A DNA stretch of 64,000 bases. Source: Acidithiobacillus caldus ATCC 51756 (lineage in GTDB: Bacteria > Pseudomonadota > Gammaproteobacteria > Acidithiobacillales > Acidithiobacillaceae). Location: the NCBI RefSeq assembly GCF_000175575.2, contig NZ_CP005986.1:503549-567548 (forward strand). Direction: 5' to 3'. Of this stretch, positions 28,732-36,665 are shown piece by piece (position 1 is the first letter of the stretch; each line of letters opens with the position of its first letter). The notes under the pieces were generated by a model. The model saw only the letters and a program-made list of their open reading frames with translations, was not told where the DNA came from and did not search any database. Made by a program: the position numbers and the translations under genes.

Positions 28732-30183
28732 CTAGAAGGGGATGGACAGATTGGCCTCGATGTAGCTTCGGTGATATCCCGGGCCGCCGCCGTAGGCGTT
28801 GGCGATCTGGCTGTAGCCACCCGTCAGACTCACGGCGCAGTACGGTGCGACCAGGCCACTCAGGGTGCCGAAGAAATCGCGGACGCCGGAGGTGGTACCG
28901 TCTATGGTTTGGGAGCCGAAGCCAGAGTAGAAGCGCAGTGTCCAGTAGGGCGAAAATTTCTGCACGTAAACCAGATAGCCGATGGCCTCGCGGTAGTTAC
29001 GCGGATTGAAATAGCCGTCGTACGGGACCACGCCGCTATGGTACTGACGATAGTAGCCTTGGATACCCAGACTCACCGGCCAGCGCCCGAGGCTCAGGAA
29101 CTCGGGCGTCGCTTTGATGACGACGCCGTCGCGCTGATTGCCATCGGAGAAGGCCTGATGAAAATAATCGGCCCCGACGGTACCGACATTCCGTAGCCGA
29201 TAAAATCCGCCTGCATCTACAGTGTTCACCAGGATATGGTTCTGAACCGCCGTAAAGGTGCGGATGGGCTGACGATCCACGCCAAGATTCAGGCCCCAGC
29301 TGTCCGCCGGCGTGTAATAGAGTTGGGAGTCCACCGTCCCATAGGTCCAGTGTCCCGATGTGCCGATACCGGCGTTGACGCTGTATTGCCAATTGCGATT
29401 CAGCGTGCTGCTCCAGCCGCCGCGGATCGCGCTCAGGCCGACTTGTCCCGCCGTATCCGTGATCTGCGTCTGCTGATAGCCCAGTTGCCAGAAGGTTGGA
29501 TTCAACTGGGGATCGCTCAACAGCTTGCCGGGCCAGAGGACGTCCGCAGAGTAGATCTGATTGATGTTGTGGTCGATATCGCTGCTGTAGTGGATACCCA
29601 CGTTTACCTTGGGGGCAAGGCCATACTGCACATAGCTGTGGGCGTAGCGATAGAGTGCCTTGAGCCAGTCGGGGCCGGGATACGCGCCATCCGGCGCCGC
29701 GTCTTTGAGATCCTCTGCGCCCAGCACATTCCAGCCCAAAAGGTTGGCGGCAATGGCAGCCTGCAGCGCGGCTTCGTGACTGATATTGCGGTAGGGTGCG
29801 GCGGTATCGTAGGCCTCGCGCGGTCGTCCCACACCAATAAGGGCACGGGTGAGTCCGACGGCCATGGTTTTCCGGTCGGCCTCCGAGTGCGCGATGGCCA
29901 ATCCTTTGCGATAGCTGTACTCGGCCTGGTGCTCATTACCCAGCCACAGCGCCGCGTAGCCCTTGCCGGCGAGGGCGGCGACCCGATCGGAATCGTAGCG
30001 CGTGGGGTCGACAGCGATCTCATCCAGGGCGCGCTGGAAAGCCTTGAGGGCTTCTTGCGGGTGATTGGCATCGAGGGCAGTGCGACCCGCACGGATGGAA
30101 TGGGCGGGATCCGCTGCTGCCACGGCAGTGGTCGCCATCAACAGAGCCCCCAAAAGCAATTCACGTGGGAGCCGGGTGTTCAT
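28732..30183 (-). CDS. TPR/beta-barrel outer-membrane protein, polysaccharide exporter-like
   Basis: A 483-residue secreted protein. Signal peptide (LLLGALLMATTAVAAA), then about 130 residues of TPR-like helices (HPQEALKAFQRALDEI, GYAALWLGNEHQAEYSYRKGLAIA), then a long beta-rich region ending IEANLSIPF. This layout (helical repeats plus C-terminal barrel) is that of PgaA- and BcsC-type exporters, though it is shorter than either. Its ATG overlaps the stop of the upstream glycosyltransferase (ATGA), which strongly implies a dedicated synthase-exporter pair. Confidence 0.75.
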   Translation of the reverse strand: MNTRLPRELLLGALLMATTAVAAADPAHSIRAGRTALDANHPQEALKAFQRALDEIAVDPTRYDSDRVAALAGKGYAALWLGNEHQAEYSYRKGLAIAHSEADRKTMAVGLTRALIGVGRPREAYDTAAPYRNISHEAALQAAIAANLLGWNVLGAEDLKDAAPDGAYPGPDWLKALYRYAHSYVQYGLAPKVNVGIHYSSDIDHNINQIYSADVLWPGKLLSDPQLNPTFWQLGYQQTQITDTAGQVGLSAIRGGWSSTLNRNWQYSVNAGIGTSGHWTYGTVDSQLYYTPADSWGLNLGVDRQPIRTFTAVQNHILVNTVDAGGFYRLRNVGTVGADYFHQAFSDGNQRDGVVIKATPEFLSLGRWPVSLGIQGYYRQYHSGVVPYDGYFNPRNYREAIGYLVYVQKFSPYWTLRFYSGFGSQTIDGTTSGVRDFFGTLSGLVAPYCAVSLTGGYSQIANAYGGGPGYHRSYIEANLSIPF

Positions 30184-31613
30184 TTGGTCCCCCAGGTCTT
30201 ACCCAGACGCAGCACCTCCGAGGCGTAGCCGGCGATGGAGGCCGGACTCATCAGCAGCTGCGATAAGAATACATAGAGAAACATGCCGCGAAGGTTCTTG
30301 CGTACCTTCAGGCCACGCTCCTTGAACATGCGCCTTTGGACGATGAAGATGACGAGATTATTGAGACCAGCTAGAGGAATGAGCAAAAGCGTAATGGGCC
30401 CGGCGATGAGAAAGAAACCAAAGAGTGCGGCGATGACCCCGGGTACGAAGAACAACAGATAGCTCACGTCCAGAAAGGGGAAGAGCAGATTGACCAGGAC
30501 GAATTGCAGGGTGATGCGGGGCGTCAGGAGGATTTCTGGGTGCGCGCGTAGCGCCTCGAACATTCCGCGCGCCCAGCGGCGCCGCTGGCGAAAGAGTTGG
30601 CGATAGGTTTCGGGGACATTGGTGAAGACGACCGCATTTTCGGCATAGCCGATCCGGTACCCCTTGCTCAGCATACCCCAGGACAGGACGATATCCTCGC
30701 CCACCACCGGCGCCCAGCCACCCAGCTCGAGAAGGACCGATTTCTCGTAGAGGGAAAATGCGCCCTGAGCCACCAAAGTGCCCTGATATAGGCTCTGGAT
30801 GCGTTTGACGATGGCAATACCGTGGAAATAGTCCCACTCCTGCAGCCGCGTGATCCAGCTTTTGCGGGAGTTGCGCACGGCGATGGCGCCGGCGACGGCA
30901 GCGGTGTTGGAGGGATCGCAGAGGTAACGTCCCACCAGATAGCGCAGGGCGTCCTTATACAGAAAGGTGTCCGCATCCACGGTGATCACGAGATCGTGGC
31001 GGGCGTGGTGCAGGCCGGTGTTTAGGGCGCTGGCCTTGCCGCCATTGACGGGTTGGCGCACCAGCCGCAGGCGTGGATCCACCACGGCCTCTACTTGCGC
31101 CGCTGTCTGATCCTGGGAGCCATCGTCGATGACGATCACTTCCAGGTCGCCTTGGTAGGACTGGGACAGCACCGAGCGCAGGGTGTCGGTAATGGTGTGT
31201 TCCTCGTTGTAGGCGGCAATGAGTATGCTGACCGGAGGGTAGTGGGCGATTTCAGCCAGTGCCGGCCTGCGATCCAGAAGGGTGCTGAAAAACACGAAGC
31301 TCGATATGTAGCCCGGCAGAATGGCCACCCCCAGAATGATGAGGATGGTCAGGACCGGCCCGATGACGTTATCCAGATTGTCTATCCAGGGTAGGGCGAT
31401 CCAGAAACTGAACAGCACCCAGAGCACTGCACCAATCTGGGCAAGCACGAACTTGATCGTCACGGGTATGTATAGGGGTGGCTTGCGTTCATGGATCTGA
31501 GTGCCACCGGGGGCCCTCCGATCGCTATCCATCGCAAGAGACCTGGAACCGGCCGGTTCTGCTGTCCAGGCGTGCGCTCCCTCTCCCAGTCGTGTAGAAC
31601 TCTCGTTATTCAT
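30180..31613 (-). CDS. Processive GT2 polysaccharide synthase, PgaC/IcaA-like
   Basis: Inner-membrane glycosyltransferase of 477 residues. Two N-terminal transmembrane helices (about 52-110), a cytosolic GT-A domain with DDG (163-165), DAD (213-215), GED (305-307) and QRRRW (343-347), then three or four C-terminal helices. These are hallmarks of processive synthases of PNAG, hyaluronan or similar polymers. No deacetylase (PgaB) or PgaD-like gene is adjacent, so the polymer is unknown. It overlaps the exporter gene and lies 110 bp downstream of the fapE-like gene on the same strand. Confidence 0.85.
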   Translation of the reverse strand: MNNESSTRLGEGAHAWTAEPAGSRSLAMDSDRRAPGGTQIHERKPPLYIPVTIKFVLAQIGAVLWVLFSFWIALPWIDNLDNVIGPVLTILIILGVAILPGYISSFVFFSTLLDRRPALAEIAHYPPVSILIAAYNEEHTITDTLRSVLSQSYQGDLEVIVIDDGSQDQTAAQVEAVVDPRLRLVRQPVNGGKASALNTGLHHARHDLVITVDADTFLYKDALRYLVGRYLCDPSNTAAVAGAIAVRNSRKSWITRLQEWDYFHGIAIVKRIQSLYQGTLVAQGAFSLYEKSVLLELGGWAPVVGEDIVLSWGMLSKGYRIGYAENAVVFTNVPETYRQLFRQRRRWARGMFEALRAHPEILLTPRITLQFVLVNLLFPFLDVSYLLFFVPGVIAALFGFFLIAGPITLLLIPLAGLNNLVIFIVQRRMFKERGLKVRKNLRGMFLYVFLSQLLMSPASIAGYASEVLRLGKTWGTK

Positions 31614-31658
31614 GATAGTAATTCCTTATATTATGACGTAACGCTTCTCCCATGCAGT

Positions 31659-31680
31659 GAAAGCCCCACGGGGGGCTTTC
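31659..31680 (-). repeat. Hairpin between the fapE-like and GT2 genes
   Basis: Perfect 9-bp inverted repeat GAAAGCCCC/GGGGCTTTC with a 4-base loop. There is no T run on either side, so it is more likely an RNA-processing or attenuation structure than a simple terminator. Confidence 0.55.
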
Positions 31681-31723
31681 AGACGACACCTGGGATGACG
31701 CGGTATCCGCGATTACCTTGCCA

Positions 31724-32485
31724 TCAGGGTTGTGGCACCTGCGGCATGAGCGCCGGCGCCAACTGGGCGATATTGATACTCGGGGTTTTGGCTGGGTCCA
31801 CACCCAAGGTGAGCTTCATGCTATTCTGGATGGCATTGAGGTTGCTCTGTACCTGAGCCATCTGGAAAATGCCATTGCTGCCAATACCCTGCTGGATGGT
31901 GTTGGCACCATTGCCCACGAGCATGGAGAGCTGACCGGGTGCGACGGTCATGGTGACATTGCCCGTTTGGGTCGTGCCGTAGTTGCTCATGACGTTTACT
32001 CCAGCCGGGGGCGCGCTGGTGGAGGGCGCGCCCTTGATCACGTTGAGACTCATGCCGTTCTGGACGGAATTGTCGTTGCCACCGATCTGAATGGCCTGGG
32101 TTACACCCTGAATGTTCTGCAGGCCGGAGCCGTCCATGTGGCTGGCCGGATTAGCTACCTGCCCCGGTATGGTGCCCTGGGTGCTGTAGGTTATGGTGGG
32201 CATGAAGGTCGTACCGTTGCTATTGAGGGCAACGTTGAGGTTGCTGCTCATGCTCATGGGTGTTTTGCCAGCGGTACTGGTCCAGTTGGTCTGCATCTCC
32301 ACCCCAAAATACACGATCTTGCCGCCGATGACGCCCTTACCCACGACCTTGGCGAGCACGGGATCCGGAACAGTAGGACCAGCGATGGGGCTTCCGGGCA
32401 CCAGAGTCTGAGCCAAGGCAGCGCCAGTGGGAAGCAAACACAGACCAGTCACAACGAGAGACGATTTCCAGCTTAAAGTGTGCAT
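31724..32485 (-). CDS. FapE-like secreted protein
   Basis: A 253-residue secreted protein with signal peptide (LVVTGLCLLPTGAALA), no cysteines in the mature part, and high Asn/Gln/Ser/Thr content. Its first half holds LAKVVGKGVIGGKIVYFGVE; the second half has GLQNIQGVTQAIQIGGNDNS, which resembles amyloid-associated proteins. Position after the C39 protease gene and before the end of the set matches FapE, an extracellular minor component. Homology is judged by eye and position. GAGGAA precedes the ATG. Confidence 0.6.
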   Translation of the reverse strand: MHTLSWKSSLVVTGLCLLPTGAALAQTLVPGSPIAGPTVPDPVLAKVVGKGVIGGKIVYFGVEMQTNWTSTAGKTPMSMSSNLNVALNSNGTTFMPTITYSTQGTIPGQVANPASHMDGSGLQNIQGVTQAIQIGGNDNSVQNGMSLNVIKGAPSTSAPPAGVNVMSNYGTTQTGNVTMTVAPGQLSMLVGNGANTIQQGIGSNGIFQMAQVQSNLNAIQNSMKLTLGVDPAKTPSINIAQLAPALMPQVPQP

Positions 32486-32503
32486 GATGGCTTCCTCGAT
32501 ATA

Positions 32504-33214
32504 TCAAAAGTATTTGGCGACATCGTAACCAAAATGAGCAGGTTGCAGCGGAACTTTGGGTAATTGACCATGCAAAAGGCGCATGGCACTGGGTGCTTCT
32601 ACCGGGGTCAACAACACGGAGTTGGGCTCAAAGCCCTTTCCAAATACGGCAAAGACGATCTTGTTCCAATCCTTCAGGAACTGCGCCTTGGGCATGACCC
32701 GATTGCCCAGGGCGGGATCGGCCAGGTAGACGTGCTCCGGGCCGGTTTTCTCCAGTACTACAAAATGCTTATAGCCCCCAAGATCCAGCAAGACGATGAC
32801 GGGGATGTGAATGTTTTCTAGTTCTGCGGGCGTTACCACATAGCCCTCGCCTTTTAGTCCGATTTTTTCCACGTAGCGTTTCAAATCCAACAAGGAAAAG
32901 CCGACTTTCTTGACCTCCTCGGGATTGCTGACGGTGAATAGTCCCTTCATCACCGACTCTTCCGTCACATCCTGGCCAAAGCCGTACTTGAGGATGGTGG
33001 CAAGGGATGCCGCGCCACAGGAAAAATCCGTGTGCTGGCGCACCACGTGGATGAAGTGCATTCCCACCATGCTGCGTATGGGAATGTTCAGCACGCCGGC
33101 ACCGGGGATGACGTTGCCGAAGGGTGCTGCGAATAGGGGGGAACTCTGCAGCATCAAAGTCGCCGCAATACTGCCGGCGCCCAGGATCTGAAAAATGGTA
33201 GACCGTAATACCAT
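32504..33214 (-). CDS. C39-family peptidase, FapD-like
   Basis: Papain-like C39 protease of about 236 residues. The ATG at 33214 has GGGAG seven bases upstream and yields a hydrophobic N-terminus (LGAGSIAATLMLQSSPLFAA) that could be a signal peptide. Catalytic residues are Cys66 (TDFSCGAASLATIL), His150 (YKHFVVLEK) and Asp166 (LADPALGN). Stand-alone C39 proteases occur in Fap loci as FapD, needed for subunit processing or export. It follows the major repeat protein and precedes the fapE-like gene. Confidence 0.8.
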   Translation of the reverse strand: MVLRSTIFQILGAGSIAATLMLQSSPLFAAPFGNVIPGAGVLNIPIRSMVGMHFIHVVRQHTDFSCGAASLATILKYGFGQDVTEESVMKGLFTVSNPEEVKKVGFSLLDLKRYVEKIGLKGEGYVVTPAELENIHIPVIVLLDLGGYKHFVVLEKTGPEHVYLADPALGNRVMPKAQFLKDWNKIVFAVFGKGFEPNSVLLTPVEAPSAMRLLHGQLPKVPLQPAHFGYDVAKYF

Positions 33215-33232
33215 GGCAGGCTCCCGTCGATC

Positions 33233-33267
33233 AAAACCGAAAACTGCCACCCCCGCGGGGGTGGCAG
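33233..33267 (-). terminator. Strong hairpin between the fapC-like and fapD-like genes (attenuator)
   Basis: An 11-bp perfect stem CTGCCACCCCC/GGGGGTGGCAG with a 2-base loop (33244-33267). On the reverse strand it is followed by TTTTCGGTTTT, the layout of a Rho-independent terminator. It lies 13 bp after the fapC-like stop and 30 bp before the fapD-like start, so partial read-through would give more structural subunit than processing proteins. Confidence 0.75.
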
Positions 33268-33279
33268 AGACCAAGTGGA

Positions 33280-34611
33280 TTACTTGGTCGCGCTGGCGAT
33301 GGCCAGGGTGTTGACCTGCTGGTTGCCGTTGCCGGTAGCCACGTTCAGGCCGATGTTGCCGGAAGCGCCGGCGAGGGCGTTACCACTGACTTCGCTGTTG
33401 TACATGGAGCCGACGGTCTCACCGCCATTGTAGTAAGCCACCTGCTGGACAGGAGCGGAGGCGTTGCCCATGGCCTTGGGCGAGGCGATGGAGGCCATGG
33501 CCAGACCGTTCTCCTGCTGGTTCTGCGCACCGGCCACCACGTTGATGGCGATGTTGCCAGAGGCATTCTGGGCGGCGTTGCCATTGACAGTCGCGCTATC
33601 CTGCACGCCGGTGTCCATGGTGCCGTTGCCAGCAGCCAGCTGGTTGGCACCGGCCGTCGCGTCGGCGTAGTCGGTGGTGCTGTTCTTGGCGTTGCTGGTG
33701 GCGCTCAGAGCGGTGTTGTTGCTCTGCTGGTTACTGTTGCCGGAGGCCATGTTGGCGCCGATGTTACCGGAGGCACCTTCCAGCGCGTTGCTGCCCAAGC
33801 CAGCCGCGTTGTTGACGTAGGACCAATTCCACCAGTAGTGGCTACCCTGGGTGGTACCATCCAGAGCCATGGTCTGGGTCGCGCTCACATTGGCCGTGGA
33901 GCCGATGGGATAGCCCTCGCTGTCGTCATTGGCCGCAGTGGCAATGGCCAGGCTGTTGCTCTGCTGGTTGCTGATGCCCGCTGCTTCATTGACGCCGATG
34001 TTGCCACTGGCATTGCTCAGGACGTTGCCGTAGAGGCCCGTCTCATTGCTGCCGCGAACCTCGTAACCGTAATTCAAGTTGCTGTGGTTGCTGTTCAGCA
34101 TGGAGGTTTGCCCAGCGTTTACTCCGGCATTGGCGTAGTCGGAGTACTTGGCAGAAGACGCCGCCATGTTGTTGCCCTGCTGGTTGAAGATGCCAGAGGT
34201 CATGTTGACGCCGATGTTGCCAGAGGCACCCTGGAGGGCGTTACCGATGAAGTCAACGGCATTGGCACCGTTCATCACCTGCCAAGCATAATCCAGAATC
34301 TCAGCCTGACCGGCAGTGACGTTGGCATTGGAGGCGGCCGCGTCGTCGATGTTGGTGTTGGAGGACAGGGCGCCGGCATTGGCCTGCTGGTTCTGAGAGC
34401 CGGTGGCGATGTTGAAGCCGATGTTGCCGCTGGCGTTCTGGCCCGCATTGTCCGTGAGGACGGCATTGCCGGTGGCGTTGAACATGGAGCCTTGGTAGTT
34501 CATAGCGCTGGTCTGACCATTGCTGACACTCGCGCCAGCGAAAGCCAAGGGGGCGGCCACGAGGGCAGCGACGGCGATGGCGATGGGGCTTAACTTACGG
34601 ATGCTGTTCAT
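33280..34611 (-). CDS. Fap-like amyloid subunit with six repeats (fapC-like)
   Basis: A 443-residue secreted protein with signal peptide (AIAVAALVAAPLAFA), no cysteine, rich in Ala/Asn/Gly/Ser/Gln. Six copies of the motif ASGNIGxNxxxGxxNQQxN begin at residues 60, 129, 201, 280, 350 and 416, spaced 66-79 residues. A second weaker motif with Gly-Gln or Thr-Gln followed by Leu/Met recurs between them. The GxNxxxGxxNQQxN pattern is the Fap-type repeat of Pseudomonas FapB/FapC. Unlike the described FapB/C it lacks a C-terminal CxxC. The repeats probably stack into cross-beta fibrils on the cell surface. AGGAGAG precedes the ATG. Confidence 0.8.
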   Translation of the reverse strand: MNSIRKLSPIAIAVAALVAAPLAFAGASVSNGQTSAMNYQGSMFNATGNAVLTDNAGQNASGNIGFNIATGSQNQQANAGALSSNTNIDDAAASNANVTAGQAEILDYAWQVMNGANAVDFIGNALQGASGNIGVNMTSGIFNQQGNNMAASSAKYSDYANAGVNAGQTSMLNSNHSNLNYGYEVRGSNETGLYGNVLSNASGNIGVNEAAGISNQQSNSLAIATAANDDSEGYPIGSTANVSATQTMALDGTTQGSHYWWNWSYVNNAAGLGSNALEGASGNIGANMASGNSNQQSNNTALSATSNAKNSTTDYADATAGANQLAAGNGTMDTGVQDSATVNGNAAQNASGNIAINVVAGAQNQQENGLAMASIASPKAMGNASAPVQQVAYYNGGETVGSMYNSEVSGNALAGASGNIGLNVATGNGNQQVNTLAIASATK

Positions 34612-34800
34612 GGTACTCTCCTATGGTGAGGTATGGACTGACGGTTCAACTACTTCACTGCTTGCTACTGCAACGCTCCGGGCGCGACCCCGAGAGCGAA
34701 ACTGTTTGCCGAGGCATTGCCTGAACCCGATACCTGGTTCACCTGGGCAATGCCTCCGGCGCCTTTGAAGGCGGTCGCTGCGACCGCAACGCTGGTGACT

Positions 34801-34808
34801 TCTTCCTT
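34801..34808. repeat. Target-site duplication, left copy
   Basis: TCTTCCTT immediately outside the left end of the IS1595 element; identical to 35786-35793. Eight bp is the usual duplication length for this family. Confidence 0.93.
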
Positions 34809-35785
34809 CATGCCTGTTAACCTTTCTCAGCAACAAGCCGGACCGGGATATGTTCCATACAGGCATTGAGCAACCTCAGGGGCAGTTCTGGCTCCCAGAA
34901 ACGGCGATTGAAGCGATAGACAAACTCGTTCAGATATTCCTGCAGATATTTGCCGGATACCCCATGGAATGTGCCCAAAAGAAAGGCCTTGAGGTTACCA
35001 ATGGCGATGTGTACCCACGGCAACCACTCGTCCACCTGATGCGGTTTGGTCACGCGCCCCTCATGCTCTTGGCTCTCTCCGAGAACTCGCAGCGCTATTA
35101 AGCCGTCGGTGCGGGTAGGTTGCTTGGGGCGCAAGCGTCGCCGCGCGAATTCGCGAATCCGGTCGGCAGAGACCGAAGGCGTCGTCTCGATGGCAATAAA
35201 GCCCGCCTTCTTGCCCCGGTTTTCCACGGCAACCAAGATCGGTGTTTTGCCTTCGGCCCCTCGACCGCTCTTCCCCCCAGACCGGCGTCCACCGACAAAG
35301 GCATCGTCCAACTCTACCAGCCCTTCCAAGCGATACAGACTGTCGCGATCGCCCATGGCGCGGCGCATGCGGCGCAACATCCGGTGAGCCGTGATCCAGG
35401 AGACCCCAATCTGCTTCGACAGCCGCAGGGCGGACAATCCGCCCTTGTCGCTCGCCATCAAATAGATGGCCAGGAACCATTGCACCAGGGGCACATTGGA
35501 CGAATGAAAAATTGTGCCGGCCGTCACCGAGGTCTGATGGCGACAGTGCCCGCACTGAAAGAGTTTTCGTCCGGCGATCCAGTATCCGCGGTCATGGCCG
35601 CATTTCGGACATCGAAACCCCTCGGGCCAGCGCTTTTGTTTCAGCGCCTCCAAGCAGGCCTCTTCCGTGCCAAACCGCGCTTGCCACTGCAAGAGGTTCG
35701 TCGCTTCAGCTTTCATCTCAGACCTCCTTTCTCTATGCCTCACAGAGAGTTAGAGCTTGATTGCTGAGAATGATTCAGAGGCATG
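34809..35785 (-). mobile_element. Complete IS1595-family insertion sequence (977 bp)
   Basis: Bounded by matching terminal inverted repeats. Both ends begin CATGCCT, diverge for a few bases, and share TTCTCAGCAA about 15 bases in. Flanked by 8-bp direct repeats. Carries one transposase gene in the same orientation as the interrupted operon. The intact ends, intact gene and identical duplications indicate recent insertion and a potentially active element. Confidence 0.94.
34817..35716 (-). CDS. IS1595-family transposase
   Basis: DDE-type transposase of about 299 residues from the ATG at 35716, with GGAGG nine bases upstream. An N-terminal zinc ribbon of the IS1595 type (CPKCGHDRGYW ... FQCGHCRHQTSVTAGTIFH) is followed by the catalytic core: ELDDAFVGG, a second Asp near TDGLIAL, and the conserved C-terminal NLKAFLLGTFHG and LNEFVYRFNRR. 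The stop codon lies inside the left terminal repeat. No frameshift or internal stop is seen. Confidence 0.93.
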   Translation of the reverse strand: MKAEATNLLQWQARFGTEEACLEALKQKRWPEGFRCPKCGHDRGYWIAGRKLFQCGHCRHQTSVTAGTIFHSSNVPLVQWFLAIYLMASDKGGLSALRLSKQIGVSWITAHRMLRRMRRAMGDRDSLYRLEGLVELDDAFVGGRRSGGKSGRGAEGKTPILVAVENRGKKAGFIAIETTPSVSADRIREFARRRLRPKQPTRTDGLIALRVLGESQEHEGRVTKPHQVDEWLPWVHIAIGNLKAFLLGTFHGVSGKYLQEYLNEFVYRFNRRFWEPELPLRLLNACMEHIPVRLVAEKG

Positions 35786-35793
35786 TCTTCCTT
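35786..35793. repeat. Target-site duplication, right copy
   Basis: TCTTCCTT immediately outside the right end of the IS1595 element. In the interrupted gene it reads AAGGAAGA, i.e. Lys-Glu plus two bases, in the same frame at both copies. Confidence 0.93.
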
Positions 35794-36306
35794 TGTGGTC
35801 TTGTTCAGGGTGCTGCCCGAGATGCTGGGCAGGCTGGTGGCTAGCACCGCGTTGGTCACAGGCTGTGACGCGCCGAGGACGATGCCGAGCTGATTGCTCT
35901 CGCGGTTGGCGGAACCTGCAGCCTGATTGATGGCGAGGATGCCCGTCGCATTGTTGAGGGCGTTGCCGGTGATCTGCGTGCTCTGGCTGGTCACGGACGG
36001 GCTGCCAGACTTGACTTGGTTCTTCTGCACGACGGCATCCGGTGCGTTCACACCCTGGCCGTTGGGGCTCATGATGACGCTGGCGACGTTCGCTTGCAGG
36101 TTATCGTTGCCCGCAGCCAGATTGGCCATGGTTGCGCCGCGCACGTTGCTCATGGCGTTGTCGGAGATGATGGAGCTCAGGGAATTGCCCAGTACCGCTG
36201 GAGCAGCGTAGAGCATGGGGCTCACCGACCCGGACAGCAGGGCGATGGCGATTCCGATAAAGCGTTGGCTGGACATGAATCGTTCTCCCGGATGTGTGCG
36301 GAAACC

Positions 36307-36615
36307 CTATTGACCGACGCGCATGGAGGCACTTTGCAGGTTGGCGCCGCCACTTTGCATACTGATGCTGTTACCCCCCTTACCTTGAAGCTCATCCCAG
36401 AGCACGACACCGTTGCCGTTTTGGTGGATGAGTTTGGGGAGGTTCACGGGGATCCCTTTACCGTTGACTTGGGCCAGGTGCTGGTTGTTGAGCGCTTCGG
36501 CCTGGATTCCCGGGAGTGCCGGGGCGGCGACGCTGGCGATGCTCCAACAGGCGGTACTGGCGGCGGCTAGGAGCATCCACAGTCGGCTTCTGGAACGGTG
36601 CATCTGGAGCAGCAT
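36307..36615 (-). CDS. Small secreted protein, first gene of the Fap-like operon (fapA position)
   Basis: About 102 residues from the ATG at 36615, with TTGAGGA eight bases upstream. The N-terminus is a signal peptide (LWMLLAAASTACWSIASVAA). The mature ~70 residues hold HLAQVNGKGIPVNLPKLI and end in GGNSISMQSGGANLQSASM, which has the alternating Ser/Gln/Asn look of an amyloidogenic segment. A GTG at 36642 is possible but would lie upstream of the expected sigma-54 transcription start. I do not recognise a family; the label FapA is by position only. Confidence 0.6.
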   Translation of the reverse strand: MLLQMHRSRSRLWMLLAAASTACWSIASVAAPALPGIQAEALNNQHLAQVNGKGIPVNLPKLIHQNGNGVVLWDELQGKGGNSISMQSGGANLQSASMRVGQ

Positions 36616-36648
36616 GGCGAAGTCCTCAAGATGGTTCGCCACTACCTT

Positions 36649-36665
36649 AGCAAGCGCCGTGCCAA
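36649..36665 (-). promoter_or_regulatory. Sigma-54 promoter of the Fap-like operon
   Basis: On the reverse strand TTGGCACGGCGCTTGCT, a full match to the sigma-54 consensus TGGCAC-N5-TTGC(A/T) with correct GG/GC spacing. Transcription would begin about 12 bp past the -12 box, near 36638, about 23 bp before the ATG of the small secreted protein. Confidence 0.9.

Larger units (their letters stand above)
34665..36276 (-). pseudogene. Fap-like amyloid subunit gene interrupted by IS1595 (fapB-like)
   Basis: The 5' part (36276 to the target duplication) codes for residues 1-163: a signal peptide (MSSQRFIGIAIALLSGSVSP) and two Fap-type repeats, SNVRGATMANLAAGNDNLQ and NNATGILAINQAAGSANRE. The frame then runs into the insertion sequence, adds 15 foreign residues (from DMPLNHSQQ) and stops at 35740. 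The 3' part (34800 to the stop at 34665) codes for 45 residues containing a third repeat (GAGGIAQVNQVSGSGNASAN). Removing the IS and one 8-bp duplication restores a single 208-residue frame (627 bp). GGGAGAA precedes the ATG. It lies between the fapA-position gene and the fapC-like gene. Confidence 0.9.

Noticed and set aside
33838-34593. Forward-strand open frame of 251 codons opposite the six-repeat amyloid gene
   Set aside because: Low-complexity mirror of the repeats, no ribosome-binding site or recognisable motif.
33280-34611. Six-fold repeats as a CRISPR-like array
   Set aside because: The repeats are coding, imperfect at DNA level, spaced ~200 bp, and belong to one continuous reading frame.
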